A DNA stretch of 64,000 bases from Brachypterus glaber. Taxonomy: Eukaryota; Arthropoda; Insecta; Coleoptera; Kateretidae. A model generated the notes under the pieces. It did no database searches. It had not been told where the DNA came from and was given only the letters and a program-made list of their open reading frames with translations. The DNA is taken from the NCBI GenBank assembly GCA_958510825.1, contig OY294046.1, positions 12,440,847 through 12,504,846 on the forward strand, in the 5' to 3' direction. How positions within the stretch are numbered: position 1 is the first letter of the stretch; the number at the start of each line of letters is the position of its first letter. The position numbers were made by a program, and so were the translations under genes. Of the stretch, positions 52,423-63,845 are shown one piece after another.

Positions 52423-52519
52423 TATAAATGCAATTTAAAATGGTATACAGGTATTGTAATTGCAATCCTAGATCTACAATTTTAAATTGAACAGAATGTT
52501 CAATAAGGCTACGAAATTT

Positions 52520-52760
52520 AAAAGGTAATATATCCAAAAATATTAAAAAATGTTCTTTTAAAGGTTGGTCCGGAAATGAGCCCAAGGAGCTACGTCTCTC
52601 CTGAGGGTTAATCTAAAATAGGGTTATTATCTAATATATCCGAAACCCCACGAAGTAAAGCAACGTCATTTTGCAAATACCTTAATATTGATAAAGGCAG
52701 TCGATTTCCAAATCAAAATAGGTAAAAATATACAGGGTGTCCCATTAAAAAAACGAAAAT
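52520..52760. mobile_element. truncated CAGGGTG-family copy
   Basis: AAAGGTTGGTCCGGAAATGA at 52559 and CAGGGTGTCCCATTAAA at 52733 derive from the 38622 family or a relative; the rest is decayed. Confidence 0.5.
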
Positions 52761-52770
52761 TCGATTCTTT

Positions 52771-53038
52771 TGGCAGTCTAACATCTCTACTTTCAATTTC
52801 CCTACTTCCTAACCTCCCTACTCCATAACATCCCGACGCCCCTAGCCCGTAACATCCCTAGCCCCAATAATCCTATTTCCAATAACTCTACTCCTATATG
52901 CACTCGATAAGTCACTTAATAATAAAAGTGGTGGAAAGTGGAAAGTGGAAAATAGCAATGTTAGTTAGGACGTTTTAACTAAGAAGGACAGTGTTGTTGA
53001 GTTGGGGTATTATGGAGTAGGTATGTTATGCAGTAGGA
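52771..53038. mobile_element. degenerate solo copy of the 28-kb array unit
   Basis: TTGGCAGTCTAACATCTCTA and following CTACTTCCTAACCTCCC match the unit's left arm with many changes; right arm recognisable as GGGGTATTATGGAGTAGG. Confidence 0.65.
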
Positions 53039-53307
53039 AAAATAAAAAATAAAAAATAAAAAATAAAAAATAAAAAATAAAAAATAAAAAATAAAAAATA
53101 AAAAATAAAAAATAAAAAATAAAAAATAAAAAATAAAAAATAAAAAATAAAAAATAAAAAATAAAAAATAAAAAATAAAAAATAAAAAATAAAAAATAAA
53201 AAATAAAAAAATAAAAAATAAAAAATAAAAAATAAAAAATAAAAAATAAAAAATAAAAAATAAAAAATAAAAAATAAAAAATAAAAAATAAAAAATAAAA
53301 AATAAAA
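53039..53307. repeat. (TAAAAA)n microsatellite, ~269 bp
   Basis: About 45 almost uninterrupted 6-base units, with a single one-base slip near 53209. It directly follows the degenerate foldback's last arm (GCAGTAGGAAAAATA). Confidence 0.95.
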
Positions 53308-53800
53308 ACGTTATAAATGTTAGCTTACTGTACTAAAACAGACACATATTATCCAAAATACTTTTTCGGTCCAGTGTAACTGATCATTAACTAAATAATG
53401 AAAACAATTAATATACGATCTTTCAAAATATTCTTTAATAGTATGCATTTTAAAAAAGTTTGCCTGCAATCTTTTCCTAAAAATAAATCAAAAACTAAGC
53501 CTACAAGATTAGTTTACAAGTTAGTTAATAACTAATAGTTATGCACAAACGACACGTAATCATAATGTTCATTATGTTCATGTGAACATAGTGTTGTTCA
53601 TTATAGGACTTCAACGGCGGGCTATATTTAAAAGTTTATAAAAAAATTAAGAGGTAACACTACTGGCAGGCGGACTCGGTGCACTATAGAATTCTATCAA
53701 TCGCCGCAATTGTACATACCCTACCGCTAAAATTTTACCAGGGTACCACTCATATACCACTCATTAGGATAGACCTTATATTTTTTTATTATCTAAATTT
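53308..53800. other. AT-rich, unassigned
   Basis: Short words such as CATTATGTTCATGTGAACAT form a small palindrome near 53568-53590. No gene. Confidence 0.4.
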
Positions 53801-53806
53801 TTCATT

Positions 53807-53939
53807 TAGGGGTAAGCGAACGTTCAAGTATTACGTAACGTTCCTAGGAGGGATGGGAGTCATTTTGGAGTGTTACGCCCATGTTAATGGTATAAGAAAA
53901 TAGCGTTACAGTGTTACGTAATACTTGAACGTTCCCTAA
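53807..53939. mobile_element. 133-bp MITE, CGAACGTTCAAGTATTACG
   Basis: Left GTTCAAGTATTACGTAACGT, right ACGTAATACTTGAAC with GGGGTAAGCG / GTTCCCTAA outside. Inverted ends of about 25 bp. Confidence 0.75.
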
Positions 53940-53957
53940 CTAGAAAATTCTAAAAAT

Positions 53958-54515
53958 GTGAGATTGATCAAACTTTGCTAATGGGGGCCCTAAAATTCGT
54001 AAAATTACCATATATCGTAAAAAATCGTTGAAAATTGTCTGTAATTTATAAGTGAAAAATTTAAAGGGCTTGAAATCTTATTTTTTACTTTTAAGCATAC
54101 AAAGTTATGTGTCAAATTTAAAAATGATCAAAAGATTCTAACCCGTGCCGAAAATCAGCCAAAGTTGCCCCTGACACTAAATTTTACGAATTTCTACAAA
54201 AAAATAATTATAATAAATAGAGTTTAAAATTAAAAGATTAACACACACAGCTATTGAAGAAAGGTCACTTAACATAATGCAGATGAAAAATTATAATTTA
54301 ATATATTTTGCTCTTATCCCCACTTTCTTTAAAATAACCCCTTTAAAAAAAGCTTGCTTATTGAAAAATACTATAATATTTTAAATAAATTAAATTATCC
54401 ACCGATCTTATATATTTTGAGCCCATTTATTTAAAATTTGGTACAGATCGTTCAAAGGACAAAAAAAGTTATAACGGTTTAAAAAGTGTCCGTTTTTTTT
54501 GGGCCACCCTGTAGT
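53958..54515. mobile_element. partial copy of the 10.9-kb foldback family
   Basis: Right end ACGGTTTAAAAAGTGTCCGT then GGGCCACCCTGTA as at 12484; left part inverted-matches 10970-11100 (GTGCCGAAAATC). Confidence 0.65.
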
Positions 54516-55290
54516 GAAATCTACTAATTTTTTTTTGTGAACTTTTAAATATGGCCGCCGTCAGGGCCGTAGCGAAGAAGATTTAATGGGATAAAGTCGT
54601 AAATCACACCTTTTTTTAGTCCAAAATTATAAATTTGATCCCATCGACAACAAAAAAGTTCATGACTAAAAAAAAATTGTTTCCACTACTGTTAAAAGTA
54701 TCACTGAGAATAGTAAATACTAAACTTTTTTGCTTATTTGGAACACCAGGCAAAGTTTGTTATTGTTCTGTTATGTTTTACTTTAATAACTTGTAATTAA
54801 TAACAAATGTTGCCTGGACTTTTTCGTAACGTTCAATATTTACTATAGTAACGAATTTTGAGTGTACAACTTTTATTACGTCTACGAAAAAGTTGATCTA
54901 TAAAAAAAAATATAGGTGGGGAGAGGCTCCCCCCCATAGCTAAGGCCCTGGTCGCCGTTGAACTAGTATATCGCAACATAAACCAGCCATTATCTGAAAA
55001 TTAATAAATATTAATCCTGGTTATGAAATGACTGCAGATATGCAGATTTGGCACATTACTAGCCAATTTTGGTCCCAAAGTCCCAATAAATTTATCTCAC
55101 TATCATTTTAACCCCTTTAAATTTCAACGTATTATACTATACCGTTCTATTTCTAAATTGTCAATAACTGTAACTTTAAATTGCATGTTTTTATACCTAT
55201 TTCATAGCGACAAGTTAACATGACTGTATAAAATATTACATGATTTATTATGTTACTTTTTTATGCACACAAGACAAATAAATTATCTAT
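54516..55290. other. unassigned intergenic DNA
   Basis: AACGTTCAATATTTACTATAG-like and AATATTTACT words face each other around 54700-54850, suggesting an old palindrome (ATACTAAACTTTTTTGC / CGTAACGTTC). No gene. Confidence 0.35.
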
Positions 55291-55294
55291 TATA

Positions 55295-56011
55295 CAGTGC
55301 GGTCCAAAAGTCACCCCCCCTTTTAACTTTTGAACGAGTTGAGATATCGACTTCAAATTTAGAACTCTTAAATAAGACAACTTAAACTATTTTTTAGCAT
55401 ATATTTGATATTTTCATCTCTTAAAATGCGGGCAGGGCGGCATGGGGGGACATTTTTTTTTGGAAAGGGGGGTCGTGTGGTACATCATTTTAAAGCTTAT
55501 AAAATTCTCTATTTAAACAAGCATTTTTAAATTTTTTAAAAATGTTTTTTAAGGTTTTAATTTTTCAATTTTTTGTGCTAAAACATTCGATTTTTTAAGT
55601 TTTTTTATAAATTTTTATTTATGTCAACTAAAATTAGTTTAAAAGTATAATTAACATTTTTTTATGATGAAATTAGGCATTTTTAAAAAAATATTTGTTT
55701 TTTTTTTTAGAGGAATTTTGACATTAATACCCATTTTCAACCCCATTTTAAACCCAATTTTTTTTTTTAATTTAAAAATATGGTTAAATGGCGAATTTTA
55801 TAAGCTTTAAAATGATGTTTTACACGACCCCCCTTTCAATTTAAAAAAATGTGCCCCCATGCCCCCCTGCCCACATTTTAAGAGCTGAAAGCATTAAATA
55901 TATGCTAAAAGATAGTTTAAGTTGTCTTATTTAAAAGTTCAAAACTTGAAGTCGATATCTCAACTGGTTCAAAAGTTAAGAGAGGGTGGGGGTGACTTTT
56001 GGACCGCTCTG
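55295..56011. mobile_element. complete GCGGTCC foldback, TA target
   Basis: CAGTGCGGTCCAAAAGTCAC and complement of CAGAGCGGTCCAAAAGTCAC; arms of more than 300 bp meet at an AT-rich centre near 55640. TA on each side. Confidence 0.8.
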
Positions 56012-56790
56012 TACATAAAACAGAAACTTTTTTTATTTTTTTTTTTATGAGGGCTATTGGAGCATTTCAAAAAAACACGTTTTTCTGAAAGTTTTAAGGT
56101 CAAAAAAATCACAACTAAAGTTTAATTTTTAAATATTTATTATAATATGAAAAATAAAATATACAAAATAAATATCTATAATATAATTTAAAAACTATAT
56201 CCTACGATTTAAAAATATACCTAATATATAGGTATTTTTAACTAGATAAGTAGATTTTTAAAAAAGATTAATTCATAAAGTATATACAAAATTATATAGA
56301 CTAAGAAAAAAATCTTTTCTACACGGAAAAAGAAAATGTTATATTATTTTAATATAATTTTTAAAAATTTTGTGAAAATTCAGCACATAAATAAACCGAT
56401 CTAAAAAAAAGAAGTAGTAGTTTTCACTAGGATCTGACAACAGCTTTTTAATAAAATATTAAATATGGCAATAAAAAACAAATCTGACTAGTTAGATGAA
56501 AATCTGAGGCGATGGAAAAAACCAATTTGGATTCTACAACAAAAATCTGCCTACATATGTATTACTAATATATTATACATACGTATGTATTGACAATACA
56601 TACAATACATTGTATTGTATTATATAGAATATTAGAAAAATATTGTCAACTCCCATTTGAAAAAAAATTACAGGGCACCTCTGTTAGAAAAATATATATC
56701 ACTCCAAAGATTTCATATCCGTATTTGGCAGCAGAAGTGTTAATAGAGCACAACCTAAAATAAAAATAATAATGCATAAGTTGGTATTAT
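56012..56790. other. AT-rich, unassigned
   Basis: Includes nested ATACATACGTATGTAT-like palindromes and ACAATACATACAATACATTG runs at 56570-56615. No gene. Confidence 0.4.
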
Positions 56791-56935
56791 TAAGGCTCGC
56801 ATAACAACATAGTACATAAAAATGCGATGCCGTGATTGGCTTGATGTGCCGCCATGTATCTTGTAAACCAATCACGGCATCGCATTCTTATGTTTTATGG
56901 TCTTATGCAAGCTTCTGGATAGGCTTTAATCGAAT
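56791..56935. mobile_element. MITE related to 44059-44200
   Basis: AAGGCTCGCATAACAACATA and complement near TCTTATGCAAGCTTCTGG; inner arms GATGCCGTGATTGG / CCAATCACGGCATC are perfect. Confidence 0.7.
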
Positions 56936-56976
56936 AAAAAAAGTGACGGCCCATATAAAATATTATGTGTTGATTA

Positions 56977-58370
56977 CCCAATAAACAATGGTTCGGCGGC
57001 CGACGGTCGGTAAAGTGATGGCAAATGATCATCGCTATTTGACGTCAGCCCGACGTTGGAACGACGTCTGATCGCCGGTCGGCAAAATGATGGCAAACGA
57101 TAATCGAAACACTACGTCGGCTCAACGTCGGGCCGCCGTCGGCAAATGATAATCGAAATACTACATCGGCTCAACGTCGGGCCGCCGTCGGCATCTGACT
57201 AAACAACCTAACAGCGGCATACCATCGCACTTTGGATCATTGATCACGAAAATGCCGCCGATTAACCGATCATATATTTTTTACACATAAATATTTTTTT
57301 TTTCAGTTTTGTTTTTTAAAACATTAATTATAATAATTATGCTTTTGCTTTTTGCATTTTTACTTTTCCCAAGGAAAGTTTCGTGTTAGTAAAAAAAATT
57401 GAAAAATTGTTATTGCTTTTTTAAGTTTTTTGGCGTTTTGTATCCAAAATATATTTTTATTTCCAGTATTCCAGTATCAAAAATATTTAGGGTGGGGTAA
57501 AATTTACCCCATGGGGTTAAAAACAATTGAAAAAAAATCAGTTAAAAATTAAAAAAAGGATTTTTTTTATTTTTTTTTTGAATTTTTTTTGATTTTTATT
57601 TTGTTTTTGGTTTTTATTAACCTGGCCCTATAATTGGGGATTCTGTATACATATAAAATAATAATACTGCTAAAAAACTCGTATTGCATTTAAAGAAATA
57701 AAATTCTGGAAAACATGTTTTTACCCCACCCCGACTTTAACCAAAAACAATACCAGCCTAGAACTTTGGATAATTAACCCGTAGTCCAAAATTTAAGTCT
57801 TTAGCTAAAAGCGTTCATGAGTTATCGTGGTCACAAATTTTCCGGAAATACAGCCAATATAAAATACAAATATAAAATACTTATAGTACTTTAGTGCAAC
57901 ATTAGATGGCGCAACCATCTGTACGCTTTCACTACACTTTATTTTTAATTTAATATATCCTTATAAGGATCAATTCCTTTTAACGATCAATGCATAAGTC
58001 ATTATGGAAAATTTTGTACTAGAGCAGTACAAAATGTCTATGTTGCGATCTATAGATTGCAATTTGCAACATCTGATCTTAAAATAGTCGGTAAATGGTT
58101 GGCAATATGATCGGCAAATGATCATCCTTTGATGATCTAAAAATGGTCGGTAAATGGTTGGCAATATGATCGGAAAAGAGCGGCAAATGATGATGATCTT
58201 AAAATGGTCGGTAAGTAGTTGGCAATATGGTCGGCAAAAGAGCGGCAAATGATCATCGTTTGACCGTAGGCAACTGTCTCCTATTGACGGCGGGCCGCCC
58301 ATCAATTGCCGACGTCGGAACGCCGTCGCACCGTCGGCATGCCGACGGTTGGCCGGTGGGCGGGGTATAA
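56977..58370. mobile_element. foldback with 49-bp repeats, copy B
   Basis: Starts ACCCAATAAACAATGGTTCG (the complement of copy A's end), has two 49-bp units at about 57103-57200, the same interior as 39959-40830, then GTTGGCAATATGATCGG repeats (58085-58240) and a GC-rich end near 58370. A 148-codon minus frame here is repeat sequence. Confidence 0.72.
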
Positions 58371-59118
58371 CCCGCCGCAGTTGGAGCCGTTTTAATAAAT
58401 GCAAGTAATCAGCCAAGCAAATTCTGCAAAATAATAAAAAACCAACTTTTTCCTCAAGAAGTAATTTCAGACCAATGTTTATGAAGGTGTCATCTTTTTG
58501 TTTGTTTATTTACTAACAGAAACGTGATACAACTTTGTGGTGTAAAATGTAGATGTCGCTAGTCGACTTTCAGGCTACCTAGGTGCGAAGTTGAGTAGTT
58601 TCCACCTTATTATGAATTCAAATCATTATACTTAAATTAAAAATGTAAAAAACATTAGTGTATACTATAATTATGTTTAATAATATAGTATATTTAAATC
58701 TATTAAAATTAAACTACTAGTTCATATAAAACTCATACAGAACTAATGTTTCTTAAAATTTACAATAAAATATCCAAAGTATGTTTCCAATAGGCAACAC
58801 TGTACCCCTGTTAGCCATTTTACGACATTAGACTGTGAGTTTACACATTCTTTCTCTCTCTTTACGCGTACTAAGTGTGAACAATAGTCACTCCCCACCA
58901 GCCCCTCACCGTAGTTGGTTCACGCTTCAAACAAAGCATACGGTAGATTTCATCATGTTCCTTCTTGAGGTAAAAGTTCTTTGTAAAAAACGGAGAGCGT
59001 CGCATACACTGATTCGCAGTACCGTCACTTTTTAGGCTGTAATAAAGTGTTTGGGCTATCAACTTTGTATAGGTGGACAATAAATACAAGTGAAAGGTGA
59101 AGTTAAATATGCGAAATA
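58371..59118. other. unassigned; overlapping short frames
   Basis: 58835-59089 is open on both strands (66 and 72 codons). The minus reading contains KKEHDEIYRMLCLKREP and ends GWWGVTIVHT, which I do not recognise; could be an exon or TE remnant. Confidence 0.3.
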
Positions 59119-60206
59119 CCCAACGAACTAATAACTCTTATCTCTAGAATAGGCATTTCATTCGTAAAAACTGACAAAAATGTCAGCAACATAAATATCT
59201 GCCTGCCTTACTCGCACATCCTTGTTTTAACAGAGACAACAATACCAGTTACCAGTAATTGTTAGCTTTGTTCGGGATACGCTAGAATCAGTTCTGGACT
59301 ACTGTTTATTGGTTATTTAAAGTCACATGGTAATAAGGATTAAACCTCCATTGGTCAGAACCAGTTCTAAACAGTTCTGAACTCGAATCTCGAACAAGCC
59401 TGTTATTGTTCTGTGCTAAATATACATTATAGTATATTAAATTTCAAGATTCAGTGGGTGTAAATAAACGCATGTGAATAGAACGGATTTAGTGACAGGG
59501 TAGGACTCAAAATAAGGGAACTTCTATATGACGGTCCATTGCATGCATGATACGCTTTTGCAAGTTTTTTCGTACTGACCTGTTTAACTTTCTACATCCC
59601 TACTCTCGCAACATTCGAGTGTCTTAACCAATAAAGCCACGCGCCCGTTGCCGTGGTGCGCGATTCTTTTGTTTACTTCCACTTCATATTGAAGTTGAAT
59701 TTACTATAGATCATTTATCCCCTCTCTAGATATGGCATTAATGTTACGTAAAACAAAGCTAATTGTAAACAAACCATTATAGCGTTGAGGTGGCGGGGAG
59801 GTGAAGTCTACCTTGGGACAAGGTAATTTAAATTATTTGAATTTAAATTTAGCGCATACTTTCTTAGTGTAGATTAACTGCGGCTTTTAATTTCTTTTCT
59901 GCCCAACCGCCTTCACGAGCTGATGCTCAACGGACGTAACTTGTCCTTAGAGTGCAAGTCTACAGCCTGCTTGGGTATGTTAATATTTTATCAAAGGTTT
60001 TACATCGTTTTATTGAAGAGTTATTTACAACCACAAGAAACCCACTTAACCCCGAGACGCTCATTTTCTGGCAAAAAGGGGCTATTGCAACCTATATGTT
60101 GCACTTCGGTTTGTCGTGGACTCAAACAAACAAACAAACCGAGATGTGGCCGATACTTTATATTAACGGTAAACGTATTTTAGAGAGAAGAGTTATTAGT
60201 TAGTTG
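59119..60206. mobile_element. 1.09-kb TIR element, CCAACGAACTAATAACTCTT
   Basis: Ends CCAACGAACTAATAACTCTT and AAGAGTTATTAGTTAGTTG. Same family as 5613-6538 and uninterrupted. Plus-strand frames of 83-86 codons (59923-60203) have no domain match I can name. Confidence 0.72.
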
Positions 60207-60714
60207 TTAAAAATTAATGGCGAAAGGCTAGAATTAGTGACGGATATATAGATATATGAGTTTGATTTTTATTTATAAAATAGTCAATAATGTGTTACCT
60301 AGATATTTAAATAATCTAGTTACTTATATATTATTCTCCATACGATCATTTTTCACTGAGATACAGCCTTTTAAAAATCACTAAAAAATTTAGGAAATTT
60401 GTTTCCTTAATTTTTTCTAGTAGTGTAGTAATTGATAAGAGGGTCTATGTTATTTGATATGTGTGACTTTTTCTACTACATAGTGATGCCAGATTGTAAC
60501 AATAAGTGATTGCCTCCAAGCTTATGTCACGCGCAAAACACATATGGTGGCAACGTCGTAAACTGGTAAAACAGGACGCTACAAAACCACTAAACATATT
60601 TTAAAATGTTCATACAAAAAGTAGTTGAGTAGTTATTTTTTGCGCTATGTGTTTTTATTAATAAAAATTCGGGTAATGTAATTTGTAAACAGCTCCTTAC
60701 AGTAAGGACCTTAC
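60207..60714. other. downstream of last recognised SV2-like exon
   Basis: Should hold the missing final exon or lie in the intron before it. Nothing convincing seen; the frame of exon 60715-60842 stays open to 60590. Confidence 0.4.
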
Positions 60715-60842
60715 TTGATATAGTCACTCCAACGGTAAAGAAAGGAGAAGCACATCCAGCCTGCAGCAAAAATGGAAAGACCAGATTTCCAGACATTGCA
60801 CCTGAACGTCCAATCATCATTGTCAGTGAAACACACATGGTT
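60715..60842 (-). CDS. SV2-like exon: SLTMMIGRSGAM
   Basis: Acceptor attttttag, phase 2 in; Arg codon is completed from the previous exon to give SLR-TMCVSLTMMIGR. Ends at TCAA|GTAAGG, phase 1. Alternatively the frame runs on to a stop near 60590, making this the last exon; the extra 40 residues lack a clear TM helix, so I prefer the donor. Confidence 0.83.
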
Positions 60843-63800
60843 CTAAAAAATAATAATAAATTTATTCATTTATATTTATATAGATAAATTAAAATTGTTT
60901 TATTCAAAACCTCATTAAAAACACACTTTACTTAGACCATTTTAAATGAATAAAGTAACTGTGTATGTACTGTTATTCAGGGAAAAGCCCTAATGACATC
61001 CTTAGAAGCATCCGATGTCTTTTGGACTTCCTCAGTCATAGCCAGTTGGCGTCGTCTCTGCTTCTAATTATTTTTTTTAAATGATAGTTTTTTTATGTTT
61101 ATACATATATATGTTTCTTTTTTTATTTTGATATGGCTTCAAAGGCCGGAATAAATATATTATTATTATTATTAATTTACCCTTCCTTACTAGGACAAAC
61201 CTGGGTTAACAATTGGTTTTTAACTGACTTATTTCGACAAAAATAAAGAAATTTAAAAAAACTTTTGACTATGACGTTTTAAGGTCAATGGAAAACCTAT
61301 AGTTTCAACCAAACAAACATATAGTGGATAACGCCTTGTATGGTAAGCGTGTATTAAGTGCTATTGCCCACTCATACATTAACCCACACTGCCTTGAATG
61401 GAATTGTAGGGTAAGTAATTTCAGTGATATTTTTTGGAAAAAATGTCTAATTTTAGCATATTCTTACGAAAATCTTCTATTTATCTTAAAAACTTGCTAC
61501 CTAGCGGCATTTCTATTACCAACAGTTTAATTTGATAATGGTTTCGATACTCTGATAATAATATTAGAAAGAACTATAAGAGCAATTTAATTTTCTTTTG
61601 CTTATTTTCCTGCTATATTTTTGCAATGCTTGTTAAAACAGTTTTCTTAGTGTACCTTAACGATGTGGGAAATAAGTCCACCACCACAGCAATTATAACA
61701 TTTACAACAACGCTTGCCAGGGCAATGTAAAATGAAAACAGGGTAATTATAGAAATATTGTCCTGAGCCCAAAACACAGATATAGCCAATAGGCCTGCTG
61801 TTAAACCAAATGTCACTAAAATAAAAAGAAGAAAAATTATTCAAGAAATCATAACATTTTTTGGCTAAAAATTAATTTGAAATATGGATACGTGTACGGT
61901 TCTATAGTTTTGTTTATTGTTCGTAATTGTTTATCTAAATAATATTTATGTTAAATGTAGTGTTTTAAGTATGCTAAGCTTGATAAAGTCTTGATTAAAG
62001 ACGAAACGTCGCTAGTGCATAAAACTTAGTGTTTTTATTTTAAGGTTCTAGTCCCGATATTTGTTTATTAAATACTTTTGTCATTTACCAATATTGCAAT
62101 ATCAAGTCATCCGAAATATACAAAATTAGTGTTAAATTACCCAAGTTTATTTTTTAGCTTATAATTTTTATATTAAGTAAACTGAACTGATTTAAGAAAT
62201 GCTAAAAGTGACAGGTCTGCGCGGGTATAAATGGTGCATAAACCGGACTTGAGCGGATAAAATTAGAGTCACTTCATCTTAGTCTTACTTTGTTCTTTCG
62301 TTCTCTTTCCTGAGTTTTCGTTTTTTGGACTTAGCTTTTTTCCTAAGAAAAAAACGAAAACCAGAGCAAAAACGGACCAAGTACAGATGAAGTGACCCTA
62401 GCGCAGATCCGTCATTTTTAATAGGGATTACAAAAATACTTTTGTCATTAACCAATATTGCAATATTAAGTCATCCGAAATATACAAAATTAGTGTTAAA
62501 TTATCCAAGTTTATTTTTTAGCTTACAATTTTTATATTAAGTTGAATAATTTTAGTATTTGTACTTTGTATTTGTAGGGGAAGTCAGGTTTAACTGGGCT
62601 ACAGGGTTAACTGGTCCACCTGGATTTTATCAACTTTTTTTTATTAGTATTGGCACCTTAGGGCAAATTCTAGTGATATTTAGTTAGTAGTATTGTTTAA
62701 AGTATTATGACGGACCGTGTTGTCCACGTGTAAGTTGTAGTAAAGAAAGTTAATTTTTTCGATGAAAAGTGAGTATTTACCTTAACTTTTATTTTTTAAT
62801 TAATACTTTTTTATAAATAGGAGGATCTAGACTAATATTTTACCTAATATACTGAGTATTTTATTAATTATTTTGCATAATTTCCGCCTTCTAATATCTT
62901 ATTAAGTAATAAAATTTGATGATTTTATTCAGTGGTGTCATTCAGGGTTAACTGGTTCGGGGTTAACTGGACCACTTATGTCAATATTAATTAGCTCGGG
63001 GTTAACTGATCCATGTCCAGTTAACCCCGGACCAGTTAACCCTCAGATATATCTAATATTTAACATATTATGTTGTCTATTTTTATGTTAGAATTAAATT
63101 TTATTTGGTTTTAAATCGTTTTTATTCACAATAATTACAATACAATAAATTTTTGTTAGTGGACTAGTTAACCCTGAGTAGTGGTCCAGTTAACCCTGCC
63201 CTATGGGGTTAACTGGTCCAGTTAACTGGTTTATCGTTAATAACTTTTTTTATATAAATAATATTTGTCTGAAGTATTAATATGTTCTAACTATAGTATT
63301 AATTTACCTTTTGCTATAGAAAATATTTGAAAATTGTTTACAGGTTTTTCAAAAACTCGATATGAAAAATAGCGGCCCAGTTAACCCCGACTTCCCCTAT
63401 TTATATTACTATCAACACTTAAATAATTAATTACCTATAATTTTCTTTTTCCCCAAAATATTAATTAAAAATCCTACAATTATATATCCACATATTGTTG
63501 TTGCTGATACTATAATAGAGTTTATGTACACTTCGGAGTTGTTTAAATTCTAAAACAAAATCAAATCTAAACCTTTCTTTACGTAATTGAAACATTTACA
63601 AAGGTACCCTCTATAGTACACTTCTTGCGGAAAAAAGTGGGACACTTAAAATTGTTTTGTTTAAATTGGATAATTAAAACTTGTCAATTTTGATGTCAAA
63701 TATTATTCATATAATTATTCTAACCTACATTATAAAAACTTAATTTCCACCACTAAGAAATTAAAAATCGGCTTACAGGTTTCATTTTGCGTCCCACTAT

Positions 63801-63845
63801 TTTCCGATATAAGTGTATAGTTTATATCAGGGCCGGAGCAATGAA
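60715..63845 (-). CDS. SV2-like MFS transporter, 3' part of gene
   Basis: Synaptic-vesicle-glycoprotein-2-like member of the major facilitator superfamily, a 12-TM membrane transporter. Exons read: possible 63845-63754, then 63549-63435, 61815-61656, 60842-60715. Phases across the last three are 1 and 2 and match. Motifs: GFLINILGKKK (MFS loop-type GxLxxxxGRK), VVVDLFPTSLR and SLTMMIGRSGAMSGN, which is the SV2/SVOP-like C-terminal signature. These cover about TM8-TM12 of the family. The 5' part lies beyond the right edge. The final exon after 60715 (phase 1 donor A|GTAAGG) was not identified; the open frame continues to 60590, but with charged residues unlike TM12. Introns hold TIR elements and a direct duplication. 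Confidence 0.8.
60843..61655. other. SV2-like intron
   Basis: AT-rich, with a (TTA)n run at 61160-61175 and the CGGAATAAATATATTATTAT tail type seen at LINE ends. No gene. Confidence 0.4.
61656..61815 (-). CDS. SV2-like exon: TM segments and DLFPTSLR
   Basis: Acceptor ttattttag, donor AAG|GTACAC, phase 1 in, phase 2 out, 52 full codons. Starts TFGLTAGLLAISVFW, contains SFYIALASVVVNVI and ends VDLFPTSL, the conserved (E/D)LFPTxLR motif of MFS transporters at the end of TM10. Confidence 0.87.
62070..62546. repeat. ~105-bp direct duplication flanking a palindrome
   Basis: AATATTGCAATATCAAGTCA ... TTTTTATATTAAGT occurs at about 62073-62180 and again at 62440-62542 with a handful of changes. Between them is an imperfect palindrome (62260-62400: ACTTCATCTTAG / AGATGAAGTGAC; GTTTTCGTTTTTT / AAAAAACGAAAAC) with ATAAATGGTGCATAAACCGG also found (inverted) at 21085-21110. 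Confidence 0.75.
62577..63397. mobile_element. TA-flanked TIR element with reiterated GGTTAACTGG
   Basis: Left GGGGAAGTCAGGTTTAACTG, right complement of GGGGAAGTCGGGGTTAACTG, TA both sides (62575-62576, 63398-63399). GGTTAACTGG(T/A)CC or its complement recurs about a dozen times inside. Similar in design to 17537-18435. Ends 38 nt from the SV2-like donor at 63434. Confidence 0.78.
63435..63549 (-). CDS. SV2-like exon: VYINSIIV...GKKK
   Basis: Acceptor ttttgttttag, donor ATAG|GTAATT, phase 0 in, phase 1 out. Encodes NSEVYINSIIVSATTICG and GFLINILGKKKII. One TM helix followed by a GxLxxxxGKKK loop, matching the TM7-TM8 region of SV2-like proteins. A TIR element ends 38 nt past the donor. Confidence 0.82.
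63754..63845 (-). CDS. possible SV2-like luminal-loop exon
   Basis: A strong pyrimidine tract and tactctag acceptor precede an open frame encoding CSGPDINYTLIS and NETCKPIFNFL, with two Cys and an N-glycosylation-type NET, as expected for the luminal loop before TM7. The donor would be GTGGTG, which is weak, though the phase (0) fits the next exon. Could be chance. Confidence 0.35.

Noticed and set aside
57970..58416. 148-codon minus frame rich in RRP, IIICRSY
   Set aside because: It is the translation of the GTTGGCAATATGATCGG repeats of foldback copy B; copy A has the frame broken.
59923..60203. 83- and 86-codon plus frames
   Set aside because: They end inside the right terminus of the TIR element 59119-60206 and their distal part is also present at 6465-6540, so they belong to the repeat.
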